Positions 51,301 through 63,300 of a stretch of DNA of 64,000 nucleotides are shown here, one piece after another (positions within the stretch are counted from its first letter, which is position 1; the number at the start of each line of letters is the position of its first letter). Location of the stretch: positions 17,709,999-17,773,998 of the forward strand of contig NC_092565.1 of assembly GCF_037975245.1 (NCBI RefSeq). The letters are read 5' to 3'. Made by a program: the position numbers and the translations under genes. The stretch comes from Apostichopus japonicus (lineage: Eukaryota > Echinodermata > Holothuroidea > Aspidochirotida > Stichopodidae). The notes under the pieces were generated by a model. That model was not told the origin of the DNA. It did not search any database and saw only the letters and a list, made by a program, of their open reading frames with translations.

Positions 51301-54300
51301 CTGGGAATCTGAGATTTTTCAAAAATAAGACTGAATTATGTAATTTCCATTCTTCTATTTTCTTGGGAAAAGACAACTGCACATGTTTCCTGCACAGCTT
51401 GAATAATGGGCAAAAGTGGGACCCTTCCCCTTTCCCCTTCCATCCCCCCCCCTGCTGCCCCACGAAAGTTGAATGGGTTGTTCTGACAAGTACTCTCAGG
51501 TTAATTCTGACTTGAAAGGTTCCAACAGCAATCATGATGGCAACCAAGGATGAAGATCTTTCACAATGTCACCACACTTGACAAAAATGCATCTAGGCAC
51601 TTTGAGTGGCAGTCTGAGGAGGCTGGTTGTCTGGAAGTGATGGGTCACCACTGTAAGAGCATTGAGTGTTAACTGTAACCATCAAAGTGAAGAAAATATT
51701 GTGTTGCAGTTCCTTTGTAAGTAAATAAAAGTAGTAGTGGATAGATTTTCCTTTTTACAAACTCTTCCTCTAATTTCAACTTACCATCCTCTCCTCTCCG
51801 CTAGTCCTCCCCAGAGGCTGTCTGTTCTCACTTTGTGCTCTATTAACTTTTTCCAGAGCATGCCATCTGATATCACCCTTCTCCATTCTTTACAAACTAA
51901 CTCTGCTGCACATAGGGATTTGGCATCTAAATATGATAGAATCTTCTCCGCTACATGATCTAGACCTTTCTCTGCAAAGAGCAAAAAATGAGAACGTCAT
52001 TAATACACACATCTGCAATGCATACAAACTTATATAGATAATCACCATACGTACAGTGGGTCAGTACCACTGGACTATTGTATACAGTAGAAATACTGTA
52101 CATAACTTGACTTAGAGATTTCATACAAATTTATACAATTTGTCTTGACTGTCCGGAAAGTCTCAAACACCTGATACAGGATATGAATGGCATGTAGCCT
52201 GCAATTCATGCATATATATATATATATATGTGCCATGGATCTACAGTGAGTAAGTATTGAGATTATATTCTATGTTGCCTTTAGAGTACAGTGTATACAG
52301 TTACATGACCTGTCTACAATACCTCTAGTAATATTATACACTAAGTACTGTCTGGATGTGATTCCTTAACCCAACATAATATAGCTCATCCCTAAAGTAA
52401 ATACTAATGAATTGGAGACATCCTCTGTAACTATCCACATGACATGAATCACTTGAACAGTCCACTAAGCATTGCTTGATGGTTTCCTAGTACATAATAC
52501 TGAAATTCAGGGAAAGGTTGCCTTGCCCTACAGGTACAGTAGTACTGTGAAAGTGTCACTGTGCCATCATTGTTTTAAAACATCATGAAAATCTTTTTCT
52601 TCCACTCTGTCTCAAAACTAAGTGATCCAAACTGACTGCTATAGGTTGAGAGAGTACAGTAGATTCAGCCAGTCACATTACATATGGTACTAAAGAGTGG
52701 CTTTCATTGTGTTGGTATTTACTCTCTACAGCCACACTGAACATGTAACCCTGTGGTAGTCATTTATGACAATATGTGTACTAATGCTATATGTGTGGCT
52801 AAAAGACATGATCTTGAAAGGCTTAGCAATGCTCTCTAAGGAGCTACTGTACAGTATAGTAATTAGGGGGCAACTTAAACTGCAACATTGGTTGTGGAGC
52901 TTCAATACAGTTTATATCACATTACAGTACAACTCCTCCTATCACTTGAAAAGTTTTTATAGAAAACATCAATTGTATATTTTTAGAAAATTCAATGTCA
53001 ACTAGTGTCAGGTGTATCTTTCTAAAGTTTTGGAATCTTTTGTTTATCAGAGACCTCAAAGAGCAATTTGGTCCTCTGAAACAAATTTGCATAGTCATGT
53101 CTGTGCAAGATCAGTCTTATCAAGTGATAACATTGTATAGTTTACATATTTGGATATACCTTGCAATGTAAGAGATCTACTGTTTGTTGCTATAATGGTT
53201 TGAATTCTCCTAATTGGTAATGTATCATCAGTTCTTAGTCAAATATGGAAACTCTTGTGTACCATAACTAAATTATTTGTCAAAATTATTTTGTATGCTT
53301 AAATATAAACTTTTTTAATTGTTTCATGATGCCTAATCCCTTCAAAATGTTCCCACAGTCAATTCTGACAAGTTCATTCATTACGTTTTAGCTACAGATT
53401 ATCTTTTCAATTACCTTAAACATTTCCATCACAGTTGAGCATGGCATTTGATCACCAAATTTTCATAGCAAATTATGCAATGTTCACAAAGATGTGTTAA
53501 GACCAAAATAGAAGGCTGAGCTCAGCTAAAATCGTTCAAGCGCTACATATAGTTGTGAATCATCCTGTTCATCAGTTTAATACTGTACAAAGTAACTGTA
53601 CACAATATCACCTGCTCTTTCAACATGCATGCAACCAGAGAAGATGGCTACTCAAGGGAATCTTTTAAGAGCTTAGGACAGACAACTATCTCCTAAGTAT
53701 AGTGATCTGGTGACTCAAGGAATGACACATCCCATAGATACAGTGATCAATGTCAATTACAATCACAACACAGAATAAGTAGCAGATCTTCATGATTCCA
53801 TCAGCAGCAGTCGGTTCAACGTTGTGGGTCATGTACTGTACACAGATATATATGCATTAATAAGTGGACTGTATTGTATGTTAGGAGTGCACAGGTTTAA
53901 AATCACTTGAGTACAGTGGTAGAGGCTGATTGGACATTATGTACTGTAGTACTGTAGGACTGGGGGTATGCAGTGTACTGGAAACTTTATTGCATGTGTT
54001 GCTATATAAAAACAGTAATAATTTTGTCTTTGTTTGCTAGGTACTGTAGATTGCAGGGATGAGGGGTAACAGAGGTTCCAATGATTCCAAAATGTTGTCT
54101 ACAGTAGATGCAGTATTCATTAAATTCAATCTATTACTAAGTTTTTAAAGTAAGTACTGTATATTATGCCAAAATAATTAAATAGGGGAATATAAACAAT
54201 TAAAGTGATGAAAGGAGTAACCTCAGACTCCAATTGTTACAAACTGATCAACTGTTATAAACTTACAGGGAGAGAAACAAAATATTTAATGGGGACATGA

Positions 54301-57300
54301 ACCCAACCTATATCTTTAGCTTGTATATGATAGGGCTCTTTGTGAAGAACATCTCCCTCAAACAGCTAACAAATATCATGTCGTTTGGGAGATACAATAT
54401 CTTAGTTTACAAGTTGTGTCTGGGAGTTGTCATTTTGTGAATCTGTGATGTCATAATGACCTCTTGGATCTGAAATCTTTTACTTTCTCTTTGAATTTCC
54501 TTCATATTTTCAAGGTAGAATTTGAACAGTATTGAACCCTGAAACCAGTGCTATAATTAGGTCATATTAAGAGGGTTCAATCTTTTAGAGTCATCAAGTA
54601 TATATATCTAAAAGTAATCTCCATTGCAGATAAAATTGTTGTAAGTATTTAAACCAAGAAAAAAATGATTGAAGTACATGTGGTTCAGGCATTGTGTGTA
54701 AGTGTAAGCACTAAATCTGTGATATTTCTAATGTGGACTTGGATTTTTTCTTAGCTGTTTTGGGGAAGTTCTCTTCATGACACTTATCTTTGCCACAGAG
54801 ATCAATAATGATGCTTGTGTTTGTGTCCTCTTTAACGCTAAGAGGTAAATCAATTAAAGGCTACTTTATCTGCTTGCACTATAGTCAATCCACCGTTCTT
54901 TCTTTTCATGTATGAAACAAAGAAAATTGATTGCCAATGGCATCAGTTCAAATCCACAGGAAAGGGTCCTTGTAGCTAAATAAAATAAACTGGCATCTGC
55001 AGAACAATGGCCTGCTTGCAAAACAAAACAAAAAAATGACATGATCAGCCATAATCCTTACATGCATGTATGCGAGCAATACTAGCGGTTTGATCTACTA
55101 ATAGTTGATGCATACAAGGAAAAGCTTAACATGTTGATTACTATACTGTAGTTATGAAGGCTTTGAGATCATTATAGTGTACTGTACAGTAACAGTACTA
55201 CAGTGCAGCATATGTAAAGATTTTCTTTCTGGGTTATTTTACAAACAGTAGATTGGCTTGCTAAACACACTGCAGTGACATTACATGAAGGTCTTGATAT
55301 TCTCAAACTTTGAAGCAATATTTTTTCACCAGGGATATTAACCTTTGCCAGTTAGACACTGCATGTGTTGTAAAACTCCGTATGACCTACAGTAGTTACT
55401 ATTTATACAGGGAATGATTTCTTCACTTGCAAGTTAGTTGTATGTATAATTATATGCATATAATTATTCATGGGAAATTATTCTCATCAAATGTCAGGTT
55501 TAATCGACATTAGATATATACCTCCGGTAGTTAAGTATAATGCCACATTTAACAGACATAGCCGAGCTGCTCCCTTTTACACTTCAACCATTCTTCATAA
55601 GGCATCTTTATAGCCACCTTCAAATGTGTAGTTTCCAAAAGTGCATGTATTCAGTGATACAGTACTGTTCAACTGCTGTACTGTAATCAACTGTGGTGTG
55701 TGTCTTCACAAGTCGCTCTGCAGCCCTCACCTATTGAACCTGTGATTCTACAAAAAGACACTGAGCAGAAGTTTCCAACTACTGTACAGTACATGAATTG
55801 AGCAATCATTCGCTGCCCAACCGAATACCGATAATCAGGGTTGACACCTACTCAATGATTCTTGCAGGGATTTTCCCTCCTTGGCTCGGTAAAAAAAGGG
55901 AAATTTAACAACTTTTGAAGTGTTGTTCCCTCCTTGGATACATATAGAGGGATTTTTTTTTTTTTGAGGTATTATCCCTTGGTGAAATTTGTCATCAAGT
56001 TCACAACTTCAGCCATGATGTCTGAATTTTGTTCACTTTTCATTTCTCTGTTATTGTTGTTACCATTAGTGCTAATACTAAGCACTTGAAGTACTAACAG
56101 TACCAGTACTAGTAGTAAGGCTTGTCAATGCTAGGCTCAATCGGCCTAGGCATACTGTACCATACAGTAACTGTATTCGTATTTTCCTCCTCTCTTTGTG
56201 AAGAAATTATTGAAACTGTGTAGAGTTTTTTCCTCTTGTATGCCATAATTTGACTTCAATGTAAATTTGGTCACAGCTGATAATGTTGATGCTATTACAA
56301 TGGTCTAGTACATGTTTACTGCATGTTTCGATATTAATGTTCGGTTAGTCCAGAACTGCAAGAGTGAGACAACCTGAACTCTGGATAGCACTCAAACGCA
56401 CTATGTGCTCTGTACTGTATAGCGTGTACTGTACAGTACTTCAGTGGAATGAATATCAGTTGTGAGCTACTGCTCGCAATAATGATAGTCAAATAGCAGT
56501 AATGCAATAATGATAGCCAAATAATTTCGGATAGTATGCTGTGTTGTGAAGATTTGCGCGACCACTATCCCAAGCAGTTTTATAAGCAACTAGAAAGTTA
56601 TGGGAACTTCCATTTTCTTGGAGTTGTGAACTGCAAGATCATATATTTTGATGCGCCATCCCTCGACCGCATGGCTAACCAACCCTGCCGATAATGTGGC
56701 ACCAGATTGCACATGCTTACCAAGTACTGTAAGAATGCAGGTGTTGACTGCACTACTACGTAATATTAAATGGTTTTAAGAATGCTTTGAACAAGCACTT
56801 TAAGCATTGTAATTGGGTCTGAGTGTTGTGTCTTCAGTTTTTTTTTGCCTCTCCTATAGGGTCCTTGATGGGGACTTGAGTGTCCCTCCTGATCCTTTTT
56901 TTCTACTAAACTAAACTAAATACAATAGAATGTTTCCCAAGAGAGACTGTACACAGTACTGTGGCAGGTTACCGATCCGACGTATATGATCCGGCCCATC
57001 CAGATTCAAAATTCAACATCTCCTTTGTACACAAGAAGTCATATTGATGGAAGCTCAAACATAAATGAGAGAAGACTTGTCTCATATTTCTAACCTCTGT
57101 ATGACCTCCATTACTCTATACAGGGACTACTATCTTCCTTGCAAGATACTGTAGTTATGTAGGAGTTTAGCTGGATATCTATAATTTTAGGCTAAAATTA
57201 TTTATTGGGAAGATACTAATTTACTGGATAAATTATTCCCAGCAATTGTCAGGTTTAATCAGGACTAGATCTACCTCCAGCAATTCAGTATATTGCCACA

Positions 57301-60300
57301 TTCAATAGAATAAAGCCTCCGCTCCTACATGTCTCACATTTCTACAGTACTATGTACCATCAAGAGACTCGTAGTGAGTCCAATCTCGTACTCTAGCCAA
57401 AATATCTGTACCCGGTCTTGTGGATCTGTACTCAAATTGTACTCATACTTGAGCCATTTTAGTATACAGTAGTAACTAATGTAATAAATGTTCTGTACAA
57501 AATTCCATACTCATAATTGTGCTTACTGTACAGCCTTGTACTGCTCATTCTTGGGCCATTTTAGTATAGGCACTAATGTACAACTTCTGTACTCATACTC
57601 ATGCTTGTACTGTACTCATACTTGTGCTTATACTGTACTCATACTCATGAACGTTGTACTCACACCACAAATCTGATCATCAATACATCAACCTGATCAT
57701 CAATACGTAGAGAATATACTTACTTGGAAGAGCCGTGATAAAATCCCTCTGTAGCATAGGTTTTAAATACGAGTTGATTTGTCCATGCTGGTAATGGCAC
57801 ATGTGAGATATAAGGTTCTGTACAAATTCTAACTGTTCATTTTCTTTCCAGCGGTCAAAATAGTTTAAACATGACTCCTTTTCCTCAACAAAATTAGGCG
57901 TTGGATCCTTGTTCTTTGATATAGTCCTAATTTTGGTCTGCAAGTAAGAAGACAGAAATTGTTTAACAACAGAAAATATTAAATGTTTAAGACTGTATTA
58001 ATACAAAAGTCCATATACATCCATACCATAGGTCAGTAAATAAAATACATATCATCTTTGATACAGTATATAGCTGAAAAGAGAACCTGGGTAGTTTTCC
58101 TTTACAGTTAGGAAAGACATTTAGCATCATCCATATTACACCCAAACCATCACAGATAAGAAGTCCATCTTGCATGTTTGGTGACCCAAGTAATGCACTG
58201 TACGGAGAGACTAGGACCATTATGACTGAAAGACAGACGGATGGCACACTTCAACAGTATGATTGCCCAATATCCCGACAACTCCAACTCATAACGTCAA
58301 TAAAGAATTTTACAGCTAAATTATTAGTCTGCGACTGTCCTTCCAGGGGGATACAAAACCAATCTTCATCTTTGGTTTATAAATGACAGAGATCTTTGCG
58401 AAGAGCAAATCCTCCCAAACAGAGAAATATCTTGTTGTGTACATGGGAGATATCTTAGTTTAAAACTTGTGTCTGGCAGCTGTCGGCCTGGGATGTCATA
58501 GTGCCGTTAGGATTTGAAACTTCAAACTAGTTTCTCTCTGTTTTTTCCGTTTCGCATCTTTAAGGTTAGAATGTTCAGGGGGCTTGACTCTGAAACTAAA
58601 GCCATCATTAGGTCACTTTAAGAGGTTGAATATTTATATTCAACATTTGTAAAACCCATCTCCAATATAAAGTTAACATTCCAATAAACAAAGAAAAACC
58701 ATGTTTTATCACATCAGGCAAAATCTTTGTTTGCGGGAACTTTGAATAGTTATTCATTTAGGCATCGATGTACATAGATAATTAGAGTGCTACATGAACC
58801 AGAGCCTCAACGTCAAGAATTTAACCTGTTTCAGGGATGATCCTGGGGTTTAAAAAAATCACTGAAGTTTGTGGGTGATACTATATAATGCCAAAGGCGT
58901 CAGTCAGCACGCAACGCGACACAGTTACAGGTGGGGTCCGTGGGCCTGTCTTAGGTCCCATGGTGGGTCCATGGGCAACGCCCCGGTTGGGGTCTAGGGG
59001 TCAAACCCCCCGGAAGCTCTGAGAAATTAGAGGTTTAAAGACAAAATTTTGGTGCGCACCTACTGTATTTTATAAAGTTTTCATACTCAAAATGTGCACA
59101 CTGAAGCCACATGCCTAGCCTGTCATTTTTACCCTACTTGATTCTTTCAATCATGGCGACCCATAATTAAAAAGTCACTGTTCATAAAATGTATGCAATG
59201 GTCAGTTTTAATCTGAAATAATGTTCAGCAGCTACAGCACTACACTTCTCCTCAGTTGTCCCTACTCTAATGATACTAAAATATTTGAAAATCATGGGAA
59301 ACGGATCAAATGATACAGTAATGCTGTTGTAAGAAATTCACAGAAATTGATGACAGGTGTAAATCTCGGAGGTAGAAAAGTAATCACAGAAATGTGCCTG
59401 TTGTTTATAGCAGAATGCTATGGAACTCTTGAGTTCACAGTGCTGAAATCATTACCACACCCTATGAGTTAATAATAGTTAATAAATGTATCATTTCACT
59501 TAAGTGAGTACCAGAGTAATATTTCTGAACAGTAGTGTTCGACTGATTATATGACATTCGGTTTTACCGATTACCGATTAATTCCTGTGACAATCAGCCG
59601 ATGCCTATTACCGATTACCGATTATTTCATCATTTTTTGTGGAACTGGCCTAAAGTATGATTTAGTGTTATGCATGATTACCAACTTCTAGGCCAATACA
59701 ATCAAAGATGTAAATGAACGACTTAACGTTTCACAGTAAGATTAATGGAGTAAGTAAAGAACAATGTTATACATAATAATATTTGCTTTTTATATATAAT
59801 ATTTGCTTTTTATAATACATAAATGGGGCGCTGTACGTTTATAACGAAGAGTCGCAATATTGCAATCCCGCCACAACACAGTTAATGGCAGTACTGTACA
59901 GAAAACAAAAGGGGGAAAATAGTAGCCATTGGCTACGAAATGAATAAAAAAGTTAGGGACAGCTTTTATAACTGCTATTAAAACCATTATCTGTGTTGCA
60001 TCTCCAACGTAAATAAAGTGAAAAGTATATCGCACGTAAATAAAATATTCGTTATTTCGTTAGCTGATATCGAAATATGTAATCTGATATGAAAAATAAT
60101 GTGTAAAAGTAAGTTAGCCTGACGTTTTGATCCTAGCCTAAGCAGGATCGAAACATCAAGCCAACTTACTTTTACACATATTCTTATACAGGTTCTTTAG
60201 TGGATAAGCAGTTTGCTAACAGTTTTATTTTATTATGAAAAATAAACAATCCCGCACGTTTGCTTCAATTTTTCAATGATTACCATCTGCGAGGTAAAAC

Positions 60301-63300
60301 TTCCGATCGAACGTTGTTTCAAACGATCATACACAGTAAGTCAATGGGGCTTCTCCATTGACTTAACTACATGTGGGAGAAATCACACACTTAAGTCCCA
60401 TTGACTTTGTCGCGCGTGTCGCTGGAAATCAGACTTGCTTTTAGTCGGTTGCGGTAAGGAGTTGTGTAAGGGGTTGTTTTAGCACGTATGGTACATGCGG
60501 TCACGGAAAAAGTTACTTTGGGTTTTTCGCAAAAATATGCGTAAGAATGTTTGCCTAATCACAAAAAACTGTTATGCAGTAGAACTACTGAGGACTGTCG
60601 CCAAACATGTTTAGGGATTTCAGGAGTAGTTGGCGCCTTGATTTCATCATTTTATGCCATTTGTGCGCATTTTCAAACTGAACAGTTATGAAGCTCAACC
60701 GTTCTTCGGCCAGACTAGCCTAATGTACGTAGAACTCACAATGAACAAAGTCTAATGTTATTGTTTTCACTTGCCAGTTTTCACCTACGGTGAAACGGCC
60801 AAAGTGGTTCAAATGTATATTGAATTGGCTTTTATATTTAGTCGGGACAATTAATCTTTCTTATCAATCGTTAAACATGATAACATGAAGTTTTGTTAGA
60901 TGCAAGTCTAAGCGAAGTGAAAAAAATAATTACGTCGTCCCCCTAAGCCTATCGCAGGTATACTGAATGATGTTAACTGCCAAAACTAGATAGTATATTG
61001 AAGAGCATTCGTACAATCTCGCGTGAAGAACTTGCGATACAATTACACTGTAGATTAGCGCACCTTCCCAGCATTGAATAGCGTTGAATCGAATGATATA
61101 CATTCTTTTCCCGCTGTGGTTGTAGTGAATCATAAGCACGGCAAAATACAATCCTTGATGTGGAACGTAATAATCGGTTCCAAATAATCGGTAGCACAAT
61201 GGATTTTGCCGATGCCGATTATTTACCGATACAGTATATGAGTCGTCACTGCAATGTTTTTTTTTTTCAATATTGCACAGAACCCATTATTTATATAAAG
61301 TCACAACTAAGGCAATGGGAGTGGAAAATTTCAGACTAGGAACCAAACATTTTTTAAAAGGCATGAGGCTTTTTTTCCATAATTAGTCAGCAAAACTATC
61401 TGTAAAATGAGAATGGCTCAAAAAAAACAAGGACTACAGCAGTATACTCTGAAATTTGTACAAACTATGTTAATAAATAAAAATTTAACTAACAGACCAG
61501 AGCTAATAATACCACACAGGTTGGAAATTTGCAAAAATTTTGGTAAGCATTTTGGGCCAAAGTGCTTATTGGTGTGCACCAGTTTTCCAGTTTTAGTAAG
61601 CCTTACCAAGTTTCTGGTAAGCACTGTTGAAATTCAGCAACATGCGTTCGAGAACTCATTTTCCTTAGGCTTGGGTATGAATTTAACTTGTTGTTGTGCC
61701 TGCTTTGCTTGTACAGCGCTAATGATATTACTAAAGTTAGGCCTAGTTACCGTTAGTACTGCTTGGCATAACACTTGGCCTACTGTAGGTTCCTCGGGTG
61801 TCGTCACTGTCGTGGCAATAACATTAGGCCTAATGAAGTACTGCTGGGCATAACACTAGGCCTAGGTTCCTTGGTTGTCGTAGCATTACGTACTGTACGT
61901 ACAAACAAAGATTTTGCCGTTTCTGTAAAACCAAACTCTTCTAATGTTGTCAATCTTTTTATATTCCAAAAATACCTTTGTGCGCAAATTTCAAAATGCA
62001 AAGGAAAGGATTAGAGTATGGTCCATTTTGATCTAAACTCTAGTCTAAAATGTGTATCTGTGAGATATGAACACCACACACAGTAACACCTTGTATTGCG
62101 CTTGCATACAGTACATTCTATCGAACTGTTTCACACAGTAAATTCACATTGACATTGTTCATTGAAGAAATACTGCATCACAATTTGAACTTGCTCAAGT
62201 TCACAGTTATTAAGTACTGCAGTATAAAAGCTGTTTGTAAAAGTAGTCTAGGCATTACGTACTAGAATATAATGGTTTAACAGATATTTCGGCTAGCTAT
62301 CAACTGGGGAATGATGATCAGCAGAGGTACAAGTTCAGTGTAAATATCTTTACAAAAACATGGTGCCAAACAAAGAAGCATTTCTTCTTAATATTATTTG
62401 CAACTTCCTCTCAAATACTGTTGCAAAGACAATTAATACAAGTTTACTCATATCATTCCCAAATATGTGAGCTGGGAACAGACGAAGCGTTACAAATGTA
62501 CGTTGTGAAAACAGGTTTTTCAGTTAAAACAGGCTATAAGTAAAAACCAAGATGTGTTTGCTTCAGCCAAAACTGTGCAGCCTGAGTGGAAATAATGAGA
62601 ATTCTTGTACTGTTGTACATCAAGGAAATTTTCAGCAAGGACCTATGGAGCATGCTAGTGGTGTAACTTTTATTCTCATGGCCTTTATATTACCCTCTTA
62701 GCCTTGATGGGTACATTAGATTCTGCCATTACTTTCTGTCATAACAATAGTGAATTTGGTACTAATTTAAATTCTGTACCATTCGACCCTACTTCCTAAC
62801 ACCTAACCCTATTCTCTACTTCCTAACCCTACAGTACTTCCTAACCCCTAACCCTATTCCCTACTTCCTAACCCTAATTCTTAACCCCTAACCCTACTCC
62901 CTAACCCTACTTCCTAACCCCTAACCCTATTTTGCCGATTTGAAGTAAGCTTTCCTATTCATATGGTAAGGATTCTTAAGTTAGGCCGTGCATTTCTTCC
63001 ATGGAAGAAGGATTGACTATTTCAAATTATTAGTTTTTTTCGTAACTTAAAGTTTAACTAAATGTGCAACTTTCTTGGTAATCAACTGTTGATCAATCGT
63101 CACTTTTAAAGTGGATGACTCAAATTAATAATCCAAAAGATTGGAATAAGATTTATTTACTTAATATCAATCTTAATATTTTCAAATTAAATGTTTTGAT
63201 CAGATGATTACTATAAAAAATGTGAACCATGTTTCCTTAAAGTTTCTTGTCAGTTAGTGTGGTTATTCCAACAAATATGTAGACTATTGCTCCACACCTA

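Noticed and set aside
61407-61853. 148-codon open frame on the plus strand
   Set aside because: No family resemblance, no convincing start context, runs through a tandem duplication inside the first beta-TrCP intron.
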